A stretch of 64,000 nt of DNA, taken from the NCBI GenBank assembly GCA_022701365.1, contig JAKUHH010000124.1:221079-285078 (forward strand). The letters run 5' to 3'. Position 1 is the first letter of the stretch. Each line of letters begins with the position of its first letter. The notes beneath the pieces were generated by a model, which ran no database searches, was not told the DNA's origin, and saw only the letters and a list, made by a program, of their open reading frames with translations. The position numbers and the translations under genes are program-made. This DNA comes from Mycocentrospora acerina (taxonomy: Eukaryota; Ascomycota; Dothideomycetes; Pleosporales). Below, piece by piece: positions 46,201 to 57,059 of the stretch.

Positions 46201-47608
46201 GATAGGTTTATGCTGGCTAGCAATGAATTTGGCTTCTTATTATCAATGAAGAGGAGATTTCTGAATTAAATTATCAGGCAGAAGCTAACTGTGTTGAGTT
46301 AGTTATTGATGTTAGAGATTTGCTTGGTGTTGACGCTATTGGAGGACTTCAGAACACGGATGCACTTTCTTCCACAATGTTCCTAAAAAAGCCGGAAGAA
46401 AATTTAATCTGAACTTTATGTAAAGAATAAATTCTGAACTTAAATTTTGTTAGGCAGAACATTGTGTTTGCCAAAATACATTTGCACATGAGCACCTCAT
46501 GCTCACACAGTCTCCTATTTCTACTCGCCCAGTAGTTCAATGATTTCCTTGTCCTATTATAATGTGACAGACATTCTGAGATAAGGATATTTAGCATCAA
46601 ACAGGGAAAGAAACTATTGAAGTGAATTAATGTTGTAAAATAATCGCCAGCAGAAGATAAAAACACAACAAGCATTGGGGAATTCTTGGTTCAAAGCTTG
46701 CGTAAACTAGGAAAAGGTTATACCTTCTGTCAGAAGCCTTCACCAGGAACAAAGTTTTACTAAAAACAAGACCAGTCTTCACATAATTTGCTTCTTATCT
46801 TTGAAAGAGAAAGATCTGCTTCTAAGGTCTTCACACACAATACATGTTTTTCAACTTGTGTGGGTACGATCTTTATTCGGTTTAATTCATCTGCTTTGTT
46901 TCAGAACCGGTCTTGCGTGCTTTGAGGAAACAAAGGTCCGAAAGCGCATTTGCATTAATCACCAGAGTCAGTGTCTGGCCAACCTAAGATGATTCGGCAC
47001 GTTTGAGTCAAACGCCAAGCGTTTAGGCGACCCGATGTGGTAAGGTGGCTACATGGAAAATACATGATAATATACACCTGACTGAGGCTCTGCTTTACGC
47101 CTAAACATCGGGCTTATGGAAATTTTGTCTGATACCTGCAAAATTATAAGCGGTGTAGAACCTATGCATCCACAGAAATTACATAGAGTGTACCCTACCA
47201 TGGGAAATGTTTAGAAACGATGTTTTTCTCCAAATCTACATTAAATATTAAATACAACATTCTGTCCGTTGCTCTACGTTTAACATTTTGCGTGAGATGA
47301 GATAAATTGCACCTTCTCTCAAATAGGCTTATTCAGGTTGCCCGGCAAAACACAATTTTCAGTGGTCGAGGATGGCCACTTCATCTCTGCTCCCTTATGC
47401 CCGCGTTTGCCCAGCACCAACAGTTAATAAAAAAATTCATGGCATCAACTGCCAAGTGTATCTTTGGGCTGTGTACCTCTCTATGAGCTGAGATCACACC
47501 CTTGTATCACCCCATTCACAGTGTCAGGCAATCTAACACACCTATCACGATTCGGACAAACTCACAATACAGACCGGACCGCCGGATGAAAATGCAGAGG
47601 TATTGAAC
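46201..47608. other. Gene-free interval upstream of the pectate lyase
   Basis: About 1.4 kb. Open frames at 46349-46675 (-) and 46801-46992 (+) have no family features. The last few hundred bases are the pectate lyase promoter. Confidence 0.4.
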
Positions 47609-47615
47609 TATATAA
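47609..47615 (+). promoter_or_regulatory. TATA box of the pectate lyase gene
   Basis: TATATAA lies 107 bp before the start codon, followed by a CA-rich leader (ACAAAATCATCATCAGCATC) typical of highly expressed fungal genes. Confidence 0.6.
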
Positions 47616-47715
47616 GAAGTGTCTTCTCGCACCTAAAACAAAATCATCATCAGCATCAGATCTTCCAAACAATCACCATTCTCCAGCCTCAATACAACTC
47701 TTATCCTTCTACAAG

Positions 47716-48551
47716 ATGAAGTTCACTACCTCCTTTGTCGTCGCTGCTTCTGCGTACCTTGTTGCAGGTCAGACCCTCAACATCCCTACTAGGGTCGGAT
47801 CAGTCCAGCGGGCCATTGAGTCTGTCATCTCTTCCAACAGAGACTTCGGCAACCAGGAGTGGGATAGCAATGTTCCATGTGACACCGGTGAGGGCGGTCG
47901 CCCTGTTTTCATCCTCGAGCCTGGAGTCACCATCTCGAACTTGATTATCGGCGCAAACCAAGAAGACGGTAAGATTTCAAGTGTACTCTATACAGACTTA
48001 TTAATCTAATTTTCCACAGGTATTCATTGCCGCGGTGCCTGCACCATTAGGAACGTTTGGTTCCGAAACGTTTGTGAAGGTACAAGAGTCTTTTCAATAA
48101 TTCAGGATAAAACAACTAATCATGAGCACAATTAGACGCTATTACTGGTCGCGGAGCAGGCAATGTTCTTATCGAAGGCGGCGGTGCCACTGGTGGCCAA
48201 GACAAGGTTGTTCAGCATAATGGCCGTGGACGTGTCACCATCCGCAACTATACCGTCACCAACTCTGGAAAGCTCTACCGCAGCTGTGGCAATTGCTCCA
48301 ACAACCGTGCTAACAGCCCACGAGAGGTTGTGATTGAGAATGTTCGGGCCAGCGGCATGACATCTGACCTCGTCGGTATCAACCCTAACTACGGCGACAC
48401 TGCCACCATCAGCGGCTCATGCGGTAGCAACAACCGCGATGTCTGCAGGCCATACGAGGGCAGGGAGCCAGGTGGTGATGGTCCAGGACAGTCTGGTAAC
48501 GCAGGATGCGGAGGTGCACAAGGCACTCTTGCTACACTCCCAGCTTGCTAA
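47716..48551 (+). CDS. PL3 pectate lyase
   Basis: Three exons: 47716-47968, 48020-48079 and 48136-48551. The introns are 51 and 56 nt, both phase 1 (GTAAGA...CACAG; GTACAA...ATTAG), product 242 residues. A signal peptide (FVVAASAYLVAGQT) is followed by the small right-handed beta-helix of family PL3: VFILEPGVTISNLIIGANQ, HCRGACTIRNVWFRNVCEDA, DKVVQHNG, GKLYRSCGNCSNN and LVGINPNYGDTATI. These are the family landmarks, including the Asp-rich calcium region (CEDA) and many paired Cys. Compared with the family there is a Gly/Pro-rich tail (REPGGDGPGQSGNAGCGG). The enzyme cuts polygalacturonate by beta-elimination in the plant wall. It is a typical plant-pathogen or saprobe gene, here flanked by AT-rich repeat DNA. 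Confidence 0.95.
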
Positions 48552-50830
48552 GCGGTTTGGTGTTCAACCCTGGAATCTATATGCTACACGGAACAATGTC
48601 TTTGCTTTATTGATAGCCTGGATATAATACGCAAAGCTTTTGGATCGGATTTTATATCTTTCTACTGTATCATAATTACAATCACTGGTTCCTTCAATTT
48701 TTGGTTCTTGATAATTCACCATGCGCACTCAATGATTAGTATTGTGGTTGTAAATTTTCAATGTTCCTCAAAATCTCTTCCCGATTGATTTTTGAAGTGG
48801 AATACCGCTAATTTAGGTTCAACATCATTCTCAATTTCACTATACTTCTTGTCATCATATCTCTGTTGAACGCTTATTCGGTGCCTACGTATTTCACAAA
48901 GAACACTCATCTTTAACCATGTCAATTGTTGTAGATTCCTGGTCAAAGCTTACTGTTCACATAAGTCAGACGCTGTGAGCAATTAGGTTACTGTAGAATG
49001 ATAGAATCGGAGGTAAAATTTAAACAAGCAAGAAATAAAAATGAGTGGAACATATGCAAATGAGTCTCTATCAAAATTGAAGTAGTCGTTTTTATCAGCA
49101 ATTATCTTTGCAACTAGGATGTAATTTTTTTCAATTTCACTGATCTTGGGCGTTTGTTGGTGCAAGATGCATTTATACCTTTAAAATTTAGTTAAAAACA
49201 TCAAACTCAGTATAATTCAAATATAAGGTGGGGAAAATGAGTAGAAGCCATTGCGCATTGAAGCATTGGACTTATTAAAGTAAAATATTATCCAGAAAAG
49301 TTAAGTTCACATCAATTTTATATAAACCGAGATTAGCAACTGCTATTAAGAAAGGGTTACCAAATCATTCAGCAAGGATGCATTTTGAATTTAAAGATGC
49401 TCAAACAGCATGGCCTAATTGGAATTGAAATATGAGAGAAAAGCTGCCAAAGTGAAATTGGTTCTTCAATAAGAGGGATTTTGCGTAGATGCGAATTAAA
49501 AATTGTGTATCTAACGATTTTATTATGATCCTAACATACACCACTCTTCATTACATTCATGTTTTTTGTGAAAATGTACTACTGCTATTTATTCATATAA
49601 TATGACCATGACCTACAAGAAGAGACTTGAGCGAATGCCATAACACAACTTGAGCGATCAGTAGAAGCAGGTCGAAGTTAGGCAATTGATTCACTTGTTG
49701 ATGAAATATAAATTAGTCTCACATTCTAAAGACGCTCTCCTTTGCTGGAAAAATTACAATTTCTGTTGCTGTTAGCTAACAGCCACTTAATCTCAACCAA
49801 ACGATAAAAAATAAATTTAATTGGAGAAAAAACATTAGCGACAATTAGAGTGGTGGAAATTTTGCTCAGGCCAAGCTTCGCATGCCTACTTGCCAACTTC
49901 TAAATTAAGTCCTGAGTCGTCTTCGCGACCTAGTTCCGTATAGTTTATAAAGACAAAATCACGATCACAACTTGGCACTATAACATACAATCTTTCTGTA
50001 GTGACCTCGGCGAGATAGGAGAGTTTATGACTAACCATACAATTCTTTTAAGCATCCTGCACCTATTGATTGACAGAACCCTTTCGACGCGATTTATGAA
50101 ACTCGTTTACAATCCTAATTAAATGAGGTTCTAAACATCTTTCTACCTTGTGCACAATTAAAATCGCTTTAGTTATGTCAGCTTTGCTATTGCTTCCTTT
50201 GCGTTCTAAATGCTAGGCGAGGCATTATTCATTCTGCGCTGTGGCCAGTCTTTGCTTTTCTTGCCCTACGCTCCACCGTGTTTTTGCTAACTACATGTAA
50301 AGGGAGCATGTGGCTACGCATCCATCATCTGAGGAAAGTACGCGCGATCTGGGCCTTCTTAGCATCCTTGGCATCACCGATGTTCTTACCCTTTGACAGC
50401 CAGCAGAAGAAACGGATGGCACGCTTAGCTCGTATCTGAGGAACTCGAATCGACAATGTCAGATCAGGGTGGAGCCACATTGGCAAACGCATAACCTTGG
50501 GAGAGGTTTCGGCCCTGCCTGCAGCTTATTGCGGGTATCTTGGCTTTGTCTCCAGCATGGGTGTGTGTGCAGGGGCGCCCCTCAGTCTTTTGGGTCAGCT
50601 CGATCCAATCTCCAGCGTGAAAAAATACGGCCGTATATGGCTCGGACCGTAATACGTGGCAAAATTCTGCAATGGGTCGCGTTCAAAGGGTGATGCCTCT
50701 ATATGGCTGTACTGGTCAGTGTGCAGGGGGGGGGGGGGGGGGTTTCCTAGCACGCTTCGTAATGTATCACGTTTTGTGTTGCACGCACCCTTGGTTTAGA
50801 GAACTGCCACGCTCGCGTAAAACTTAGAGA
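48552..50830. other. Gene-free, partly AT-rich region
   Basis: About 2.3 kb. From 48700 to 50200 it is AT-rich with fragmentary frames. The 50290-50690 stretch has more normal composition and short minus-strand coding-like runs (AIRFFCWLSKGKNIGDAKD, about 50390-50340), perhaps a gene scrap. A 17-base G run lies at 50726-50742. No gene is supported. Confidence 0.45.
50726..50742. repeat. G17 homopolymer
   Basis: Seventeen consecutive G, just downstream of a GC-richer patch. It is a length-unstable tract and a likely place for sequencing error. Confidence 0.9.
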
Positions 50831-53200
50831 GGTTTTGTTTTGCATAGGTTTCAGTCTAAAAAGTAGGCTAAAACTAATTTTTTGTATAATTAGTATATTT
50901 ACAAATTACATTAGATATGAACTAAGTTTTAAGAAAGACCAAAGCTTTAAATTAAAAAGTAGCTATCTAACATACTATCATAGATTACTCAGTGAGAATA
51001 GTTGTGGTTTACTTGCAAATATTATTGCGCATTTATTAACACCACCGAACAGACCTGGAACATGCCGATCCTTTGTGTGAGGAGTTTCATAACTGAAACA
51101 TTAGACAACAACTGTACGACGATGACGACGATGATGACGATGATAATGATAATGTATCAGCACGTAGTATCTTCACAATGATTACTACAAATGCCAAGGA
51201 TTTACAGCAGAGCTCAGCTATCAAATGAATTTTCAACCAGAAATGTATTAGGAGAAGCAAATAGGGAGAAATTAGGCCAACAATAAATTGAGTAACATTA
51301 AATTTAGACTACTTTAAAACAATTTCTACTAAAGGTGGCATCAGATATGCACTTAGCTATCAGTTGACAGATTTCTGAAAACGAGGGATCTAGTAATGAA
51401 TCTAAATTGTGTAGCTTAGCAAGAGCACTGTTAATTGTTCATATTTTTAAATACTAATTTCATCTTAATATAATATGTCAAGATCTATAACTTTCTAACT
51501 TTTTAAACCTAATCTTCAAGATCTTAAGGTTAAGCTTAAATTTACTTGTTAAAGAATCTAGGAATAATTAACTTGCGCCTTCTTTTTTAAGTATATGGAC
51601 TTAAATTTCATAGCAGGCCCATTTCTCTAGAGCTAATGATGCTGGCCTTTAGCAATTGCTAGACGCACGAAACGAATTGTTAACTAATGTATCTTTCTCA
51701 TCATAAATAAACTATTTAGGCTTAAATAACATTTATCCGGAAGTTCCTCACTTTGAGGATATGTACTGTTGTCACCTATCAGATCATAGTACCTTCTTGA
51801 CTTGTGTTATGCAGTGAGATAGGGCAATTTCTTAACAGCTGTTTGATTTAAGAATAATTTGTGATATAAAGTGAAATAGTCTCTTTTTATACTGCTATAC
51901 CTGAGGAGTTCACAGTACGTACTTAACAGATTTTTCAGTTACTAAACAGAATTATTGCTTATGCTTTTAAAGTTAATAGATGACTTTAGCAGAAATTTAG
52001 TAGGAAATTAATCTAAATTTAAATGATTTGTATTAAAACAACGTTAAACTCATTAATTTTTTTAATAGTTAGTTAATATTAAGAAATTAAATTTAGCATA
52101 GGTTTGTTTAACATTTATAACAAATTTAGCATTTTCTTAGGAAGAATTTCTCTTTTACACCAAATTAAGGAAAGTAACTTATGCGTAAATTAAGTAACTA
52201 GAAGAATAAATGAATTATTTTTAAGTTTTAGCTACTATATCAAATTTAAACGACGAATGTTAATCACTTTGCATCTACTAGTCAAATTAAATTCACTTAT
52301 AATTTAAAGCTAAATAATAAGTGTTAAGCAAAAGCAAGAACGCTAATTTCCTAGCTAAGTATAAATTTAGTAAGGGCGATGACATTGTTAGGGTGCCTTA
52401 GGCGTTTATATGCTATTGTTCTTCAAGGCGTAAGAATTTAATCTAATTATTTCTAGTTAGTAAATTTTCTTATAGAAAAATAGCTCGAACTTGTTTCTAA
52501 AGCTGCATTTCCACAATTAGCTTAACATACTGCGATATCAGCAGAACAGTGTAACAACGCTGGTTATAAGAGAGTGATCTGAATAGGGTCTGAAGTGTCT
52601 ACTACTAGGCATATAGGAGTGCTATAAGTAGAGGGTAAACTAAAGATATTATTCTCTACACTTATAGGTCTTATATAAAAGGATATAGAAAAACTACTCT
52701 ATAAAGCTACACAGACTGCCCTTCTTATATATCCCTTCCTAGAGTTGCTATCTAAGGCGAGTACAAATTAGGTAGCTATTAGATAGGTGTCAGTTGACTT
52801 AGGGGTAATAATATGATGTGACGTTGTGAACGTTACAAACAGAAGCTCTTAAAATTGTAAATTAGAAATGTAAAAAGGGAAACTCTAGTGTAAAGTACAT
52901 CTGTATAACAAGAGATAAAGTAATTCTTAGCTATAAAATTATCAACCTAAACAGTTTATTCTCTTTATTAAAAAACGTTCTTATTATTTTATCTTTACGA
53001 CAGTTAACTTTACAAATACGAATTAACTCTCTGTTTTTAAGTACATAAAGTTATTAAGTTTAATTTTAAGAAATTATTTCTTGTGTTAACTAATGTGTCT
53101 ACAGACAAGAGATTTCTCTAGATCATAGAAAAACTCCAAGGTCTTGAGGCAAAATACAAAATAAAGAGCTGCGTCATCAGGAGGGTGTGTTACGAAGCAG
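50831..53200. repeat. AT-rich, RIP-type block with third copy of the dispersed repeat
   Basis: About 2.4 kb of very AT-rich sequence with stops in all frames. The segment about 52565-52735 (AGAGAGTGATCTGAATAGGG and onward) is the reverse complement of about 13015-13165 with scattered differences. A GAT/GAC microsatellite lies at about 51115-51154. The block is relict repeat DNA; no retroelement or transposase motif is readable. Confidence 0.6.
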
Positions 53201-53291
53201 CAAACCAGTCTACTAGATTTAGTAGCATAGATCAGTTAGTTTTTGCTACGGAAATATTTGATTTAGAAAAAATGAAAACAGACAAAATCCT

Positions 53292-54461
53292 TTACGCATT
53301 GAACAACATCAACAGTCCAGCCACTGTCCATCCTAGAATACTACTCCCTACAATCCCAGCCCCACTTTCCTCATTCCCAAACAAGCCCGAAGTGCCGTTC
53401 ACCCTAGAACCAGCAGATGACCTATTCCTGCACCGTCTCTTACTCTTCTTGCTCTTGCTCTTGCACTTCCGAGGTTTCGTGTCCTCGCTCCCTACCACAA
53501 TCCGATCATTTGACCACGGCGCACTTAGCAAATCCACTGCGTTTGCGGGAGCTGGGTTATCTGTTGTGTTAAACAACAACCGAATCGTACCGTCCGCTGA
53601 GTCAATGTAGTCAGGGAGCGAGGTGGCGCCATTTTTAACGTCTCCACCTAAGGGGAGCAGCTCGTGCACAGTGCTGGATCCCAATTTCGTAGTTGCGGAG
53701 GTAGAGGTGAGGTTTGTAGCAAGGGTGCAAAGGGCACCGTCAACACAGCGGTCTTCGTCAAAGATAAGAAGAGCGTAGGTTCCAGATAGACGGTTGTCAG
53801 TGCCTGCTCGGGCGATCATGGTAGAGGCTAGATAGGTCAGTAATTGTTTCATGTAAGTTTGTAGGTTGCGAAAGGAAGGGAAACTTGAGTTACAGTATTT
53901 TAAATTAGGAAACATGAAAAGAAAGATTATGAATAGAATTAAAAGCAAAGTATGTGTAAGAGAAATAGGACAAGATTGTCGTAGTTAAGCAGAGGAATGC
54001 GACTAGACCTGATTAAATGTAAGAGCATAGGACAATAAAGTTTTGAAAGGGTAAGCGATAGTACTGAAGAAGAAATAGAGAAATCCAAGAGGGAGAAAAA
54101 GGAAAAATACGATAATTTTGAAAAGAGACCAAAAGGAAAATGGTGTAGTTTATACACCGCGGCTTAGCAGGTGAAGGCAGAGAAGGAGACATGTAAAGGA
54201 AACGATCTATGACTGAAAAAAACAGAGATAGGAAAAAGTAATGCTAATGATTTAAAATAAAAGGCGCCCGAGTTATGTTGTACCATTGGTTTAGAAGTTT
54301 GTTCGGCGTATAGACGACCATATATGTGAGAGGTGGTACTGACCAGCACTATCCTTTGCAGCAACAAAGGCAACTGTGAGATTGTTCATATAAGGATTCA
54401 TTACTGCTTGTGTAACGCCGGCAAGCGGCATTATCACAGCAAGGGAAGTGATAGGATGCAT
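53292..54461 (-). CDS. Secreted, probably GPI-anchored protein of unknown function
   Basis: The supported part is the minus-strand frame ending at 53292: GTDNRLSGTYALLIFDEDR, LCTLATNLTSTSATT, a strongly basic segment (KPRKCKSKSKKSKRRCRNR), then GIVGSSILGWTVAGLLMLF, a GPI-type hydrophobic tail. That frame has only a poor N-terminus (MKQLLTYLAST, ATG at 53853). Upstream at 54461-54344 lies an ATG with a good signal peptide (MHPITSLAVIMPLAGVTQA) and a strand-like stretch ending in DSA. Joining its GT (54343) to the CAG at 53804 keeps the frame and gives KDSAGTDNRLSG. This needs a 540-nt intron, long for a fungus but pyrimidine-rich throughout. I infer the two-exon model; the single-exon one is the alternative. 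No family recognised. Confidence 0.5.
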
Positions 54462-55538
54462 TCTAGAAGCTGATTCGGCGGAATGATAAAAAGATAAGAT
54501 GTGGTGATGTTAAGAGACAAGATCAAAAAAGGATAGAACTTGGAAAAGAAAAGCTGTAATTTGTCACAATACAAGAAAATGAGCACAAGAGATGAAGAAG
54601 AGGCAATGATGTCCAGCAACAGAGGTATGCCTTGGACGAAATAGGGAAGAGTACTGGCTTTGTAATGGTGTGGTGGATGCCGCACAAATGTAATGCCGGA
54701 TTGATCTTTTTGGTATACTTAATGCCTTAGATTCTCTGTATACTTAAAACATAATTTGTAACAATTTTAATCCTGTGTTTAGATGTTTACAGTGAGAATT
54801 GTGACCCTAATCAGGTTAAAAAACACCATCACGTGCTAAAATCAGATACTGTGGGTCCATGCCAAGAGAACTCTGTTGGAGAACATAAATGGAGGGTTTC
54901 CAGAGAGATAGTTTCACAGACGCCTAGCCATTTTAATTGCTACATGCCAAAAAGCCTAAATTTATGCCTTGATGTCTCTTAGAGAAAGTATGTTTTAAGT
55001 GGTGGGTTTCTTTTGCGCTAGTCAACATTGAGCCAAGAACTCCCTGCGTGTCATGTTTCAACGTGCTTGACACCTAGCAAGGCGCCTTGGCGCGGCCTCA
55101 GCCTTACAAGCGTAGTTTTTTGCAACTTCTTCTACGCCTTCAAAACATACCTTTTGCCATAATGCATTACTCCTTGGCAGCGAAGGAGATAGATTTGTTA
55201 GGCTATTACAGGTAAGTTTCACGGTGGTATAACTGTCCGCTAAACAATGCAATTGCACTTGGCAGGAAAACTAGCAAAGAAAGTGCCTTTACACAGTTTG
55301 TTAAACAAGTCTGTATAAAAAGAAGCTTCATTACCTCTTCTAGAACAGCATCTTAGCATCACTCGCCTTCTCTTCTTCTCTTCTTTACATCTTATCTGCA
55401 AGTTCAGATCTTCTAACTGTCTTGGCTAGCTCCAAAATTCAGCTCTTCACTTATCTGATTTAGAACAATTGTTTAAATCCACGACCCTTTTACAATCCCT
55501 ACTTCTTTCACTTCTTTCATCCAAACCACTCCTTCAAA
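54462..55538. promoter_or_regulatory. Intergenic and promoter region of the repeat-precursor gene
   Basis: About 1.1 kb. A TATAAAA lies at 55314-55320, 219 bp before the start codon. The leader is pyrimidine-rich (TTCTCTTCTTCTCTTCTTTAC), as in strongly expressed fungal genes. No other gene is supported. Confidence 0.5.
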
Positions 55539-56888
55539 ATGCGTGCCTCTACTGCTGCTGCTATCATCGCCTTCACGGCTGGCATGGCCTTTGCCTCTCC
55601 TGTCGCTCTCAGATCCGAAGTTGGTGCTGCCATCAAGTCCGAAGATAAGCGCGAGGCTGATCCCCAGCGTCGTGGCCGTCTCAACCGAGTTGGCAATACC
55701 GCTGAGGGTATTGCTGATGGGGTTGGACTTATTGCGGATGGTCTTCTTATCAATGACATCATCAACCCTTCCCAGAAACGTGAGGCCGATCCCCAGCGTC
55801 GTGGCCGTCTCAGCCGCATCGGTAACGCCGCCGAAGGTGTGGCTGGAGGTGTTGGGTTGGTTGGTGATGCACTTACTATTGATGCGATCCTCAACCCTCC
55901 CCAGAAGCGAGAGGCTGATCCTCAACGCCGTGGCCGTCTCGGACGAGTTGGTAACGCCGCTGAAGGTATTGCTGGTGGAGCTGGTCTTATTGCTGATGGG
56001 CTTCTTATCAACGACATCATCAACCCTCCCCAGAAGCGTGAGGCCGATCCTCAACGACGCGGCCGTCTCAGCCGAGTTGGTAACGCTGCTGAAGGTGTGG
56101 CTGGCGGTGTTGGTTTAGTTGGTGATGCACTTACTATTGGCGCTATTCTCAACCCTCCCCAGAAGCGTGAGGCTGATCCTCAGCGACGCGGCCGTCTCAG
56201 CCGAGTTGGTAACGCAGTGGAGGGTGTTGCTGGTGGAGCTGGCCTTATTGCAGACGGGCTTCTTATCAACGACATCATCAATCCCCCCCAGAAGCGCGAA
56301 GCCGACCCCCAGCGACGCGGCCGTCTCAGCCGAGTTGGCAACGCCGCTGAAGGTGTGGCTGGTGGAGCTGGTCTTATTGCTGACGGGCTCCTTATCAACG
56401 ACATTATCAACCCTCCCCAGAAGCGTGAGGCGGTTCCTTATCCTCAGCGACGCGGCCGTCTGAGCCGAGTTGGTGACGCAGTGGAGGGTGTTGCTGGTGG
56501 AGCTGGCCTTATTGCAGACGGGCTTCTTATCAACGATATCTTCAACCCTTCCCAGAAGCGTGAGGCTGATCCTCAGCGTCGCGGCCGTCTCAGCCGCGTC
56601 GGTAACGCTGCTGAAGGTGTGGCTGGAGGTGTTGGTTTAGTTGGTGATGCACTTACTATTGGTGCTATCCTGAACCCTCCTCAGAAGCGACAGATACTTG
56701 AAGACCTTGACTTCTCAGACCTTGGAAATACGGCTGAGGGTCCATACTTCGAGGAGTCCGTCCAGAAGAGACAGGAGAGGTCTAGCAAGCAATTTTCCGA
56801 TCCTGATATTCGCGAGGGTCTTGGTGGTTCGCGCAACCCTGGCACAATTAATCTGGCTGTTTGCGGATTTGAATTTTCTACCTGTTAG
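55539..56888 (+). CDS. Kex2-processed repeat protein, secreted peptide precursor
   Basis: Intronless, 449 residues. A signal peptide (about residues 1-20, AFTAGMAFAS) and a short leader ending in Lys-Arg are followed by eight tandem repeats (residues 39-384) of 43 residues, the seventh 45. Each repeat has a spacer EADPQRR, a 34-residue core starting GRL, and a terminal KR. Two core types alternate: A (GLIADGLLINDIINPPQ; repeats 1, 3, 5, 6, 7) and B (GLVGDALTIGAILNPPQ; repeats 2, 4, 8). Cores are Gly/Ala/Leu/Ile-rich, have no Cys, and carry a cationic N-end. The last 65 residues hold another KR and two Cys near the C-terminus. This is the design of KEPs: Kex2 cutting after each KR/RR, Ste13-type trimming of EA/DP dipeptides, release of many similar peptides. 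The function is unknown (pheromone-, effector-, membrane-active or RiPP-like). No modifying enzyme is visible nearby. Confidence 0.85.
   Translation: MRASTAAAIIAFTAGMAFASPVALRSEVGAAIKSEDKREADPQRRGRLNRVGNTAEGIADGVGLIADGLLINDIINPSQKREADPQRRGRLSRIGNAAEGVAGGVGLVGDALTIDAILNPPQKREADPQRRGRLGRVGNAAEGIAGGAGLIADGLLINDIINPPQKREADPQRRGRLSRVGNAAEGVAGGVGLVGDALTIGAILNPPQKREADPQRRGRLSRVGNAVEGVAGGAGLIADGLLINDIINPPQKREADPQRRGRLSRVGNAAEGVAGGAGLIADGLLINDIINPPQKREAVPYPQRRGRLSRVGDAVEGVAGGAGLIADGLLINDIFNPSQKREADPQRRGRLSRVGNAAEGVAGGVGLVGDALTIGAILNPPQKRQILEDLDFSDLGNTAEGPYFEESVQKRQERSSKQFSDPDIREGLGGSRNPGTINLAVCGFEFSTC
55653..56690 (+). repeat. Eight in-frame 129/135-bp coding repeats
   Basis: Units start at 55653, 55782, 55911, 56040, 56169, 56298, 56427 and 56562. 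The seventh is 6 bp longer. Units differ mostly at silent or conservative sites, so copies have been kept alike by selection or gene conversion. Confidence 0.9.
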
Positions 56889-57059
56889 TTTAGGATTCAT
56901 TTAGAACTTATTTTAGATTCAATTTATCATTTTAGCACTTTCAAGTAGAGAAATCTAAAAAGAAATTTAACAGTTTAGTCCCAAGCATTTTTTTGAAGGT
57001 TTTGTAACACTAATTTTTAAATTTTGCTATGTTAAGAATTTTTTTCTTCATTTATATTG

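Noticed and set aside
53185..53610. 141-residue plus-strand frame
   Set aside because: It is antisense to the GPI-type protein, whose strand has the coherent basic segment and hydrophobic tail.
55653..56690. Regular direct repeats that could suggest a CRISPR-like array
   Set aside because: The repeats are in frame, 129/135 bp, with no unique spacers, in a eukaryotic coding gene.
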